Positions 26,529 through 35,680 of a DNA stretch of 64,000 bases are shown here, piece by piece. The DNA comes from AE-B3B sp964543295 (GTDB lineage: Bacteria; Aerophobota; Aerophobia; Aerophobales; AE-B3A). How positions within the stretch are numbered: the stretch's first letter is position 1; each line of letters begins with the position of its first letter. The translations under genes were made by a program, and so were the position numbers. The DNA is taken from positions 62,001-126,000 of the forward strand of contig CAZIXA010000002.1 of the NCBI GenBank assembly GCA_964543295.1, read 5' to 3'. The notes under the pieces are model-generated. The model worked only from the letters and a program-made list of their open reading frames with translations, had not been told where the DNA came from and did no database searches.

Positions 26529-27605
26529 ATGGTGCAGGAAAATACCGAGTTAATCGATTATCTGGGCGTAATCTGGAAGTGGAAGCTGCTCATAATCCTA
26601 ATAACAGTAGTTTGTGCAATTACTTCCGGGGTGATAAGTTTTGTTTTACCCAAAATATATCAATCTTCAGGCATCCTTGAAGTAGGAAGAGTTCCCAGAT
26701 ATAGGGGAACAGGCCAGGAGCAGATTGAGCCAATTGAAGATATTGAGTCAGTTAGCGAGGTTCTCGAAAGTGATGAAATGCTCAGCAAGACTAAGGAAAA
26801 ATTTAATCTACATACTACCTTAGGGGGAATAAGGGCCAGGCTGGATGTGGAACCAATTCTTGGCAAGTATATAGGTTCAAGATTGCAGGCCCGCCTCATT
26901 AAAATAACCTTTGAAGATCGGGACCCCCAGTTAACAGTGGATATTCTGAATACTTTGTCAGACTCCCTCATAAAGCAGCATCTCCAGGAGTATCAGACCT
27001 CAATAGAAAACCTTGACCAGGAGATAGCTAATTCTCAGGAGAAGATAAAAATAATTAACCTAGCGATAGGAACTATTAATAGGCAGATAGCCATAATAGA
27101 TGACAAGATCAAACTCCAGAATGAATATCGGAAAGTGGTTGATCAGCAAATAAAAGTGGCCGAAAAAGCCATTGCTGAAACGAGACAGGATCTTTCCAAA
27201 CTAGGCTTGAAAAATATTAGTCCTCTGGAAGTGCTTTTTTTGCGATCTACTTTACGAGATCAGGAGGAAAGGATAGCAAGTTTTCATCGGGAACTAAAAG
27301 ACGTTGAGCTTTCCATTGAAGAAAACAAGAGATCTATTGAAGAACAAAAAGCACTTATTGCAGAAAATCAGAAGGATGTTCAGGACTTGCGAGATAAGAT
27401 AGTATATCTAGAACATATGAGGGCGATATCGGAGAACACAAAAGTGAGAGATAAGCCAATAAAGCCTGATGCGCCTATCAGACCCAAGAAAAAATTAAAT
27501 GCAATTATCGGAGGGGTGGTAGGTTTTGTAGCGGCAATAATCCTGGCCTTCTTTTTTGAATACTTACAAACGGTTGGGATGAGGAAAAGAGAAAAAGTGA
27601 GATGA
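26529..27605 (+). CDS. Wzz-type polysaccharide chain-length determinant
   Basis: Inner-membrane polysaccharide co-polymerase. It has an N-terminal Wzz motif region (ENTELIDYLGVIWKWK then a membrane helix LLIILITVVCAITSGVI, residues ~19-40), a long periplasmic helical region with extended coiled coil (~residues 150-305), and a proline-rich segment KPIKPDAPIRPKKK before the second membrane helix (~325-345). No cytoplasmic kinase domain follows. AAAGGAG lies just before ATG 26529. Its place in the nucleotide-sugar operon supports a Wzx/Wzy-type surface polysaccharide, although no Wzy was identified in the window. Confidence 0.88.
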   Translation: MVQENTELIDYLGVIWKWKLLIILITVVCAITSGVISFVLPKIYQSSGILEVGRVPRYRGTGQEQIEPIEDIESVSEVLESDEMLSKTKEKFNLHTTLGGIRARLDVEPILGKYIGSRLQARLIKITFEDRDPQLTVDILNTLSDSLIKQHLQEYQTSIENLDQEIANSQEKIKIINLAIGTINRQIAIIDDKIKLQNEYRKVVDQQIKVAEKAIAETRQDLSKLGLKNISPLEVLFLRSTLRDQEERIASFHRELKDVELSIEENKRSIEEQKALIAENQKDVQDLRDKIVYLEHMRAISENTKVRDKPIKPDAPIRPKKKLNAIIGGVVGFVAAIILAFFFEYLQTVGMRKREKVR

Positions 27606-27645
27606 AGCAGCGGGAAATAAGGAAAGATCACGATGGAAATCAGCT

Positions 27646-30198
27646 ATGAGGAAAAAGCTGCAGTGCGCAAAGGCTTTGATGATGGTTAGCGTCTGGTTCA
27701 TTGTTTGGCCAGGAGGAACCCTGTTGGCCAAGGATTTAAGTGGGCTAACAAAGGAAAAGAAGTATCATCCTAAAATGGAGAGCGTCCTGGGGATGCTAAC
27801 GGATAAATACTCCCAGGGTCGGGCAGTGGCTCGGGAATTTGCCTATCAAAGAAAAATTCCCTTCCAGGATGATCAAGTTACCGTTATCTTAGTTCCCCCA
27901 GCAGGGAGGGATGCCTCAGCCATCGATGAAGGAAGTTTGAGTTTATACGGAGCCAACGTAGAGGCGATTTCCCGGCATCTGATCAGAGCGAGGATTCCAA
28001 TATCAAAGCTGGTTGAGATTGCCGAGAATGTAGCTGGTGTCTCTTACATTCGCTTGTCTCTTACTCCTCTGCCGGGTTCGGTGACCAGCGAAGGAGTAGC
28101 TCTCACCAATGCGGTCGACTACCACAGCGCAGGATACGAAGGTCAGAACACTAAGGTAGCGGTCATAGATTTAGGATTTAATGAATTGGAGATGGTGCAA
28201 AATGCTGGAGAACTGCCTTCTAATATTATAACCAAAGATTTTACGGGAACCGGTCTAACCACAGGTTCGAATCATGGAACCAAAGTTGCGCAGATTGTGT
28301 ATGATATGGCTCCCCAAGCCCAGCTTTCTTTCATCAAGATAGCTGATGAAGTCGACCTGGAAAACGCTAAGGATTACTGCATTACGGAAGGAGAGGATAT
28401 AATCAACCACTGCTGGGGTTGGCCTAATACCAACTTTACTGATGGAACCGGCCTGATCTGTGACATTGCTAATGATGCCCAATCTCATAATATTCTCTGG
28501 GTCAACGCAGCGGGAAATGCAGCAAGAGAGCATTATCAGGATTTTTTCACTGATGTTGATAGCGATAGTTGGCATGAATTTGCTCCTGGAGACGAAACCA
28601 ATCCTATTCAGGTTCTTGGAGACGACATCACCATCTTCCTAACCTGGGATGCCTGGCCCACTACCAAGCAAGACTACGATCTTTATTTATATGACTCTGA
28701 TTTTAACCTGGTTGCCTCCTCCACCAATGCCCAAACCGGGACTCAGCCACCTACTGAGAAAATCGTCTATACACCTTCGCACTCCGGTACCTATAACATA
28801 ATGATTCATAAGTTCAGTGCTACCGGGAACGAGGAGCTGAAACTCTTTACTTTTAACTGTGACTTGCAATATTATACTCCTGCTCACAGTCTTTGGCCTC
28901 CGGCAGATGCCGCTGGTGTCATGAGCGCAGGTGCTATCGATCAGGCCAATTGGGAGACGGGACCTCAGGAAAGCTACAGTTCTCAGGGTCCTACCAATGA
29001 CGGAAGAATTAAGCCCGACATAAGCGGCCCCGATGGAGTGAGCCGCTATGCTGGAGGGACTGTTGGCAGAGGTTATGGTACATCCTATGCTGCTCCCCAT
29101 GTGGCCGGAGCCGCCTCCCTGCTTCTTTCCAGATATCCTGCCTATACCGCTGATCAACTTAAATTGACTCTGGAGAATTGGGCTGTTGATATGGGGACAC
29201 CGGGTAAAGATAATATCTATGGGTATGGTCGGTTAATGCTGGAGCTTATTCCCGGTGCACCGCCCAGTCTTTCCTGGACTGGCGAGCCAAACTATACCTC
29301 TGATGGACTTGATCCAGAAACAGGGACATCCAGTACTAATTTTATCTATCGGGTGAAATATAGTGATGAGGATAATGATCCTCCTGCTTCAGGTTTTCCC
29401 AAGGTTCACATCCTCAAGGGAGGCTCGGAAATCTCGGGCAGTCCCTTTACTATGGATGAGGTCGATTCCGGGGATACCACTTACAGCGACGGTAAACTTT
29501 ACACTTACACCAAAACTGAACTGATTCTGGGAACTGATTATGGCTACTGTTTTGAAGCTGAGGATGTTCATGGGAGCCAAGCCACCGGAGATCCTATTAA
29601 TGTGGTTGATGGTCCGGATATTAGTGAAGAAATACCTGTTTTGGAAGTTGATCCTGCTTCCTTGGCTTTCGGTGAAGTGAAAGTGCCTCAAACTAAGACC
29701 ATGACCTTTCGTGCCTATAACACTGGTACAGGAAAGTTGAGCGGAACGATCAGCGATGATAGAGACTGGATAACGGTAGATCCAACGAGCCTTACAGAGA
29801 ATGATAATACTATCTCAGTTACTGTGGACACAGGTATCATGGATGCAGAGCGATGGAAGGAGTACAGCGGGACTGTAACGGTCATCTCCAATGGGGGGAC
29901 AAAAACCGTAGATGTAAGTGTTACTCCTACTTGCGTCAAAGTCTATCCTAATCCCTTTAATCCCGGGTGTTCTCGGCTTACCTTCTGGGGTTCCGGGGTT
30001 CCTCATGCTACGATTAAAATCTACACTGTGAGCGGAGAACTAGTCAAAAGTTTATATGAGATTAGCGGAGAATATAAAATTTACTGGGATGGTAAAAATG
30101 AAGAAGGAAAACCTGTAGTTGCTGGAATTTACCTTTTTGTAGCCAATAATCCGGAAGGAAGGGATACTGGAAAATTCATGATAATCAGAAAGCCCTGA
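27646..30198 (+). CDS. Secreted subtilisin-like (S8) serine protease with C-terminal FlgD/T9SS-like domain
   Basis: An 850-aa exported protease. A signal peptide (residues ~1-28) precedes a propeptide. The catalytic triad is D175 (AVIDLGF), H210 (SNHGTKVAQ) and S480 (YGTSYAAPHVAG), with the oxyanion asparagine in VNAAGNA. A PPC-like beta domain (~300-400) is inserted between His and Ser. After it come a beta domain with a DPETGTSSTNFIYRVKYSD segment, a BACON/Ig-like domain (~665-760) and a terminal YPNPFNPG...GIYLFVA domain related to FlgD/T9SS type A sorting tails. This suggests outer-membrane export or surface attachment. It sits unexpectedly between wzz and an epimerase gene. Its target is unknown. 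Confidence 0.88.
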   Translation: MRKKLQCAKALMMVSVWFIVWPGGTLLAKDLSGLTKEKKYHPKMESVLGMLTDKYSQGRAVAREFAYQRKIPFQDDQVTVILVPPAGRDASAIDEGSLSLYGANVEAISRHLIRARIPISKLVEIAENVAGVSYIRLSLTPLPGSVTSEGVALTNAVDYHSAGYEGQNTKVAVIDLGFNELEMVQNAGELPSNIITKDFTGTGLTTGSNHGTKVAQIVYDMAPQAQLSFIKIADEVDLENAKDYCITEGEDIINHCWGWPNTNFTDGTGLICDIANDAQSHNILWVNAAGNAAREHYQDFFTDVDSDSWHEFAPGDETNPIQVLGDDITIFLTWDAWPTTKQDYDLYLYDSDFNLVASSTNAQTGTQPPTEKIVYTPSHSGTYNIMIHKFSATGNEELKLFTFNCDLQYYTPAHSLWPPADAAGVMSAGAIDQANWETGPQESYSSQGPTNDGRIKPDISGPDGVSRYAGGTVGRGYGTSYAAPHVAGAASLLLSRYPAYTADQLKLTLENWAVDMGTPGKDNIYGYGRLMLELIPGAPPSLSWTGEPNYTSDGLDPETGTSSTNFIYRVKYSDEDNDPPASGFPKVHILKGGSEISGSPFTMDEVDSGDTTYSDGKLYTYTKTELILGTDYGYCFEAEDVHGSQATGDPINVVDGPDISEEIPVLEVDPASLAFGEVKVPQTKTMTFRAYNTGTGKLSGTISDDRDWITVDPTSLTENDNTISVTVDTGIMDAERWKEYSGTVTVISNGGTKTVDVSVTPTCVKVYPNPFNPGCSRLTFWGSGVPHATIKIYTVSGELVKSLYEISGEYKIYWDGKNEEGKPVVAGIYLFVANNPEGRDTGKFMIIRKP

Positions 30199-30231
30199 GA
30201 GATTAATTAATCTGGGGGAGGATAAGGGAAG

Positions 30232-31356
30232 ATGGAAAAAAAGATATTGGTAACGGGAGGAGCGGGATTTATTGGCTCCTACCTCGTCGATAAATTAATT
30301 GAGCTGGGCTATGAAGTCATGGTTTTCGATAACTTGGAGCCTCAGGTACATGGAGACGGCCAGAAAATACCGGAATATTTAAATAAAGAATGTGAATTTA
30401 TTAAGGGAGATGTCCGAAATAGGGACGAGTTTAAAAAAGCTTTGAAGGGTAGAGAGATCGTTTTTCATCAGGCTGCTGCAGTGGGAGTGGGGCAGTCTAT
30501 GTATGAAATTAATAAATATACCGAGGTTAACATTTTGGGCACGTCGAACTTACTTGATATCCTGGCCAACGAAAACCATCAGGTGGAAAAGCTAATTATC
30601 GCTTCTTCAATGTCGGTATATGGTGAGGGAAAATATAGCTGTGTTGATTGCGGAGTAGTTTATCCCAAATTGAGGTCGTTATCACAACTCAAAGAAGGAG
30701 AGTGGGAAATGAGGTGTCCTTTCTGTAACCAGGAAGTACAAAGTTTACCTACGGATGAAGAGAAGCCACTCTATCCCACTTCTATTTATTCCATTTCCAA
30801 GAGGGACCAAGAGGAGATGTGCTTAACCATCGGAAGAGCCTACTGTATTCCCACCGTGGCCTTGAGATACTTCAATGTTTATGGCCCCAGACAAGCACTG
30901 TCCAATCCTTATACCGGGGTAGCAGCCATATTTTCTTCCCGTATTTTAAATAACCACCCACCCTGTATCTTTGAAGACGGTTTACAGTCCCGGGATTTTA
31001 CCCATGTCAGTGACATCGTTCAGGCTAACCTTCTGGCTATGGAGAGCAATGATGCAGATTACGAGGTTTTTAATGTGGGTACAGGTCGGCCTTTAACAGT
31101 TTTGAGTATCGCCGAGGCTCTTATCAAAAGCCTTAACTCATCAGTGGATATGAATATAGTGAGAAAATATAGAGAAGGGGATATCAGGCACTGCTATGCT
31201 GATATTTCTAAAATTCGGGACCAACTTGGTTTCCAGCCCAAAGTGAAATTCGAAAAGGGTATTTCTGAGTTCGTTGGTTGGGTACGAGGTGAGAAGGCTA
31301 GGGATCAATTTGAAAAATCGAGAAGAGAATTGGAGGAAAAAGGATTAGCAGTCTAA
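30232..31356 (+). CDS. dTDP-L-rhamnose 4-epimerase-like protein with zinc-ribbon insertion
   Basis: NAD-dependent epimerase with GGAGFIGSYLVD, FHQAAAVGVGQSMYEI, ASSMSVYGEG, the catalytic IYSISKRDQ tyrosine/lysine pair, and RYFNVYGPRQALSNPYTGV. A ~50-residue insertion with two C-x2-C pairs (CVDCG and CPFCN) lies after the YGEG motif. These features match, from memory, the WbiB-like dTDP-L-rhamnose 4-epimerases that lead to dTDP-6-deoxy-L-talose. With rmlD reduced to a scar upstream, its substrate would have to come from another reductase. GGGAGGAT precedes ATG 30232. A 197-bp gap with nothing recognisable follows. Confidence 0.8.
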   Translation: MEKKILVTGGAGFIGSYLVDKLIELGYEVMVFDNLEPQVHGDGQKIPEYLNKECEFIKGDVRNRDEFKKALKGREIVFHQAAAVGVGQSMYEINKYTEVNILGTSNLLDILANENHQVEKLIIASSMSVYGEGKYSCVDCGVVYPKLRSLSQLKEGEWEMRCPFCNQEVQSLPTDEEKPLYPTSIYSISKRDQEEMCLTIGRAYCIPTVALRYFNVYGPRQALSNPYTGVAAIFSSRILNNHPPCIFEDGLQSRDFTHVSDIVQANLLAMESNDADYEVFNVGTGRPLTVLSIAEALIKSLNSSVDMNIVRKYREGDIRHCYADISKIRDQLGFQPKVKFEKGISEFVGWVRGEKARDQFEKSRRELEEKGLAV

Positions 31357-31553
31357 ACACCTTGCGTCAGCCATATCAGTTGATATATTTTTGATAAGCC
31401 GATAATCCAAAGAATCCCCGAGAAGCCTTCCACATAATAACTTCCAATTCTTCCCGGGGTCGCGTGTTGCATCTCAACCCTCTCGGCTACTTGAGGTCGG
31501 TTGGTCAGACGATCTATTTTTTAACAAGCTAGCTACGTAATGCCAATGTAGAG

Positions 31554-34094
31554 GTGCGAGATACTGTGTGGCTGAAGAAAGTTGAAAAGTACTGGCTTCT
31601 TATAATTATTCTTGAGTTTGCCTTTTTTCTCAGAGCTTATGGGATGAGTTTTGGTCTTCCGTACATCTATGAGGCCGATGCTCACATATACATAAATGGT
31701 GCTGTCGGTTTCCTACGAAGAGGGGACTGGAACCCGTATGTGGGGCTTTTGGTCAATGTGGCCGCAATTTGTGGGGCACTCTACATAATTTGGAAAAAAA
31801 AGAGAAAAGCTTATATATTGTTAGTATTCTTCTTAATATATTCCTTATCCATAGCCGGATTTTTGGGAAGGGCTTTTCATTGGACAATGCCAATCTTTCC
31901 CCTCTCAGCTATTTTTGCGGGCGTGTTTATCGTCAAAGCTGCTAGCTATGTTTTGGACAGGAGGGGTCTGACTAGACACACAAATTTAATTTTGGTTATC
32001 AGTGTTTTGCTTATAACATCTCCTTCCACAGTATCAGCTATTCACCAGGATTATCAACTTACACAAAAAGATACCCGGGCTTATGCTAAGGAGTGGGTTG
32101 AACAAAATTTACCCAAAGGGAGTAAAATCGGACAAGAGGGATGTACCGGTCTACATTTAGACCGAAATTTATTCCAGATTACGGAAAAGTTCACCCTTAG
32201 CGATAAGGATTTACAGTACTACGTTGGGACAGGATTTGATTTTTTACTGGTAAGCGATGACAGATATGGGCGTTACTTCAGCGATCCAAAGAGATACCCT
32301 CATAATGTGAGGTTCTACCGTACTCTATTTAAACAGGGAAAGCTTTTAAAAGAATTTAGACCCAGCTTTACCCGACCTAGTCCGACAATTAAGATAATCG
32401 ATATCAGGGGTTTTAGGCAATCACCAGCAGCAGACAGGGGGAAATGGCAGGTTGATCCTTCTAATCTGGTGATAATGAAAGGCAGTAGTGCCACACTTCC
32501 GGAATCAACCGCTGCTACCGACCTAAAGAATTATATAACCAGCAAGACCAGTATAACGCCAGGTATAGTCACCGATACATATACCGGGAGTAAGCAGATC
32601 ATCAGTATCGGTATGCCTGCAACGAGCAGCGAAATATCGAGTTTCGTGGGAAGTAAATCATTGCCAAAATGCGATGGTTACGCCATTGATATCCCGAACA
32701 GTGGTAAGATACACATTAGTAGTAAAACTTATGGTCGGGGAGTAGTATATGGTGTATACCATTTGATGCATTTGATGAAGTTTTCCGGGAATAAGATAGT
32801 GTTGGAAGCAGCCAGTCTTTATGAGGAACCAGATTTTAAGATTAGAAAAGTTCATATAAACGAGTGGTTAAATACTAGTATATTTATGGAAGAAACTTTT
32901 AAAATAATGGTGAGGTATCCATACCGTTTTAATGCAATTCAGGAGTGGAAAATATATAGGGACATTATGCCATCATTGTCTGACAAGGAATATTTACGTA
33001 GATATGGATTAGAGTTTAATGATGGTGATTTGTATTACGAACCGCCCAACGACACTGTTGAGGGTTGGACAGCCACTATTAGAGATCAGTTGGATCCAGA
33101 TAGAACTAATAATTATATAACTGGTCTTTGTGCTTCAAGTTGGGAGATTTACGATGCATATCAATATCCACCATTTCTGCAGAAGACGTACGATATTGTT
33201 AAGGGTGAATATGGTAAAGAGGTAGTCTTACGATGTTTAGTTGACTATAGATTTCATCCTCATACTATAGAGAACCAATGGAATAAATGGAAAACGGTAC
33301 TGAATGATCTTCCTTTCTCAGATTTTCAGGTTAGAGCTTACTCTGATTATGGTTCTGAACAGGCACCCTGGAATCCAGGAAATCCCCAGTTGAATCCAAT
33401 ACTGAACAATTCAGTTAAAGGAGAGAAAATTGTCGAATTCAAACTTTACGATGAGCAGATACACGGAGGAAGAGGGGAAGGAGTAGAGCTATGGCCCCAA
33501 ATGGTGGACCCGCTTCCACAAAATCGGGCAAATTATTTTAAGGACAGGTTCGTCCGACATAAAAATAATGGTGTTAAGGGAGTAACTATATGGCTTGGGA
33601 AGGGTCACGACAGCGTCGATGCATTTTGTGTTAATGATGAAATCAATTTGTCTTCATTATATGCATTTGGCAGTCTTGCCTGGGATACTAATCAGGGTGT
33701 TGAGAATGAAGTTCTTTATGCTTGGGCTAAAGATAAGTACGGTCCGAAAGCAGCACCGCATATCGCTCATTATCTGGTTAACACCTATGAAGCTTTTCTC
33801 TACCAGGTTTATAAGATGGATTATACTGGTACAGATAATACGCAAGCTATATTTGGTACTTGGCCTCATCATATGACTACCAATCCAGAGCTTGATCCTA
33901 GAGCTAAGAGAGCCATGGATGAGATGTATTACTCCTTGTATGCTGCAAGACCATATTTGTCTGCCTCGGTGTATAATGAATATTTAACACGGACAGATAA
34001 ATTATGTAAATTTCTCACCGACAATTCTGGTGGCCACACTCCCCCACCGCAAAGTAATATCAAGCGGCAAAATTCCAGCCAAGCTGAACAGTAA
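31554..34094 (+). CDS. Chimera: internally deleted GT-C glycosyltransferase fused to a GH67-like glycosidase
   Basis: An 846-aa open frame with two unrelated halves. Residues ~1-285 look like a GT39/PMT-type transferase whose middle is gone: the first helix and the YIYEADAHIYINGA active-site loop run to RRGDWNP at ~60 and then jump to late membrane segments and the usual C-terminal soluble part ending TIKIIDIRG. Residues ~290-830 resemble alpha-glucuronidase-type GH67 proteins: an N-terminal domain with GRGVVYGVYHLMHLM, a barrel with IRKVHINEW, and a C-terminal INLSSLYAFGSLAWD helix region. The glycosidase half lacks its own start or signal peptide. GH67 activity is unproven and divergent. 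Two in-frame deletions are the likely origin. Confidence 0.65.
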   Translation: MRDTVWLKKVEKYWLLIIILEFAFFLRAYGMSFGLPYIYEADAHIYINGAVGFLRRGDWNPYVGLLVNVAAICGALYIIWKKKRKAYILLVFFLIYSLSIAGFLGRAFHWTMPIFPLSAIFAGVFIVKAASYVLDRRGLTRHTNLILVISVLLITSPSTVSAIHQDYQLTQKDTRAYAKEWVEQNLPKGSKIGQEGCTGLHLDRNLFQITEKFTLSDKDLQYYVGTGFDFLLVSDDRYGRYFSDPKRYPHNVRFYRTLFKQGKLLKEFRPSFTRPSPTIKIIDIRGFRQSPAADRGKWQVDPSNLVIMKGSSATLPESTAATDLKNYITSKTSITPGIVTDTYTGSKQIISIGMPATSSEISSFVGSKSLPKCDGYAIDIPNSGKIHISSKTYGRGVVYGVYHLMHLMKFSGNKIVLEAASLYEEPDFKIRKVHINEWLNTSIFMEETFKIMVRYPYRFNAIQEWKIYRDIMPSLSDKEYLRRYGLEFNDGDLYYEPPNDTVEGWTATIRDQLDPDRTNNYITGLCASSWEIYDAYQYPPFLQKTYDIVKGEYGKEVVLRCLVDYRFHPHTIENQWNKWKTVLNDLPFSDFQVRAYSDYGSEQAPWNPGNPQLNPILNNSVKGEKIVEFKLYDEQIHGGRGEGVELWPQMVDPLPQNRANYFKDRFVRHKNNGVKGVTIWLGKGHDSVDAFCVNDEINLSSLYAFGSLAWDTNQGVENEVLYAWAKDKYGPKAAPHIAHYLVNTYEAFLYQVYKMDYTGTDNTQAIFGTWPHHMTTNPELDPRAKRAMDEMYYSLYAARPYLSASVYNEYLTRTDKLCKFLTDNSGGHTPPPQSNIKRQNSSQAEQ

Positions 34095-34155
34095 CTGATG
34101 GTATACCGGATACCCTACTCTACTGGCTGCGAACGAAGCAAACTCGGTAGTCGCC

Positions 34156-34226
34156 GGTAGCCGCAGGCTTCAGCCTGCGTAAAACCTTAGCCTGTGTTTA
34201 TGCGCATCCTAAAGGGTGCGGCTACC
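34156..34226. repeat. Palindromic intergenic repeat (GTAGCCGCA...TGCGGCTAC type)
   Basis: GGTAGCCGCA (34156-34165) pairs with TGCGGCTACC (34217-34226), and two inner hairpins lie inside: GCAGGCTTCAGCCTGC and GCATCCTAAAGGGTGC. This closely resembles a repeat dispersed in many uncultured and planctomycete-type genomes. One copy in this window. The rest of the 34095-34418 gap holds only the promoter listed next. Confidence 0.65.
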
Positions 34227-34331
34227 CGCTCTATTCTTTGCAATCAACAACATGGAACGTCCTTCACTTTACCTCATAAATATGATCCGAGCTCTTGAAG
34301 GAATAGTGCGGTATGCTTGCAAATGTAGGAT

Positions 34332-34359
34332 TTGACTTTTCAAAGAATACAGTTATTAT
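34332..34359 (+). promoter_or_regulatory. Probable internal promoter before the GT4 gene
   Basis: TTGACT (34332-34337), 16-bp spacer, TATTAT (34354-34359). It follows the palindromic repeat and would start transcription near 34366, about 50 bp upstream of the preferred GT4 start. Confidence 0.45.
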
Positions 34360-34418
34360 AGCCCATAAATGAGATATTAGTGCTTGGAAGAGAAGCACTT
34401 TTTGGCTTGACCACATCC

Positions 34419-35645
34419 ATGAAGAAGTTGCGAATATGTATGATTACGACCTTTTATCCTCCATATCATACGGGAGGCTGTGGAATTCACGTATATCATC
34501 TATCAAATTTGCTTGCTCAGCAGGGTCACCAGGTGGAGGTTATTCACTGTATCGATTCCTATTTTACTAAGAGACAGACCAAGCAAAAAGGCAGGTATGA
34601 AAAGCATATAAATCTAAAAGTTCACGGGATAAAAAGTGGCGTAGGCCGAATAGCACCCACCATTACTTATCTAACTGGCTATCCTGTTTTGGTAGGTAAT
34701 AAAATTAGAAGAATCTTTACTAAAGGTTTTGATGTTATTCATTACCATAATATTTCGCTGCTTGGTGGGCCAGCCGTGTTAAGCTTTGGAGATGCCATAA
34801 AACTCTTTACCCTTCACACGTACTGGTTAATCTGCCCTACTCACTACCTATGGAAATTTAATCGTGAAATTTGCCAGAGTAAAGAGTGCTTGAAATGCTT
34901 GATCTTTTATGGGAAGTTGCCACCTCAACTCTGGAGGTACTTAAACCTGAGGGATAAGATGCTCAAAAATGTGGATGTACTTATCGCACCCAGCCAGTTT
35001 CTCAAATCTAAGCATGTAGAGGAGGGTATTAAAAACCGCCTGGACTGGATACCCCATTTTGTTTTTCCTCCTCGAGAAAATGATACGCTGAAGGAAGAAA
35101 ACACTACATTAGATCTAAAAAATCTTATTCCTTATTTTTTGTATGTGGGACGTTTAGAGCCTAATAAAGGGGTACAGGTCTTAATAGAAGCTTATACTAA
35201 GAAGATGAGAAAAAGTAGGCTATTGGTCGCTGGTGAGGGCACGTATTGCCAGACTCTCAAGCAACAGGCCAGAAATAACCCTAATATAATATTCCTCGGC
35301 CAGCTTCCACACCAGAAGCTCGCATCTCTGTACAGGAATGCTCTGGCTTTAATCATACCTTCTCTTTGGCCTGAGATTATTACCTTGGTGGTTATAGAGG
35401 CGATGTCTCATGGTATTCCTGTTGTAACTACTGGCAATGGAGGTTTAATGGAAGTTGTTGATGGCAATAAAGCAGGGATTATCTATGGGGAGGTAGACGA
35501 ATTGGTTGATGCTCTGGACCTCATTGAAGATAATCGAGATCTGAGAAATGAGTTAGCAGCTAACGCCTCGAATGCATACCAGAAATATTATTCACCAGAG
35601 GCTTATCTTCATAAATATTATAGCTTGATAAATAAATTCCTCTAG
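34419..35645 (+). CDS. Glycosyltransferase family 4
   Basis: GT-B fold sugar transferase acting in the cytoplasm on a lipid-linked glycan. The acceptor-side N-terminus is TTFYPPYHTGGCGIHVYHLS. The donor-side C-terminus has YFLYVGRLEPNKGVQVLIEA, LVAGEGTY, FLGQLPHQKLASLYRNA and a PSLWPEIITLVVIEAMSHGIPVV segment, which corresponds to the E-x7-E motif. ATG 34419 (MKKLRICM) is preferred over GTG 34380 because the family starts here, though no clear ribosome site is seen for either. About 408 aa. It opens the glycosyltransferase half of the locus after the chimeric gene. Confidence 0.9.
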   Translation: MKKLRICMITTFYPPYHTGGCGIHVYHLSNLLAQQGHQVEVIHCIDSYFTKRQTKQKGRYEKHINLKVHGIKSGVGRIAPTITYLTGYPVLVGNKIRRIFTKGFDVIHYHNISLLGGPAVLSFGDAIKLFTLHTYWLICPTHYLWKFNREICQSKECLKCLIFYGKLPPQLWRYLNLRDKMLKNVDVLIAPSQFLKSKHVEEGIKNRLDWIPHFVFPPRENDTLKEENTTLDLKNLIPYFLYVGRLEPNKGVQVLIEAYTKKMRKSRLLVAGEGTYCQTLKQQARNNPNIIFLGQLPHQKLASLYRNALALIIPSLWPEIITLVVIEAMSHGIPVVTTGNGGLMEVVDGNKAGIIYGEVDELVDALDLIEDNRDLRNELAANASNAYQKYYSPEAYLHKYYSLINKFL

Positions 35646-35680
35646 AAATTTGTGGAAAAGGCAGTCAGGGAGGACTATTG

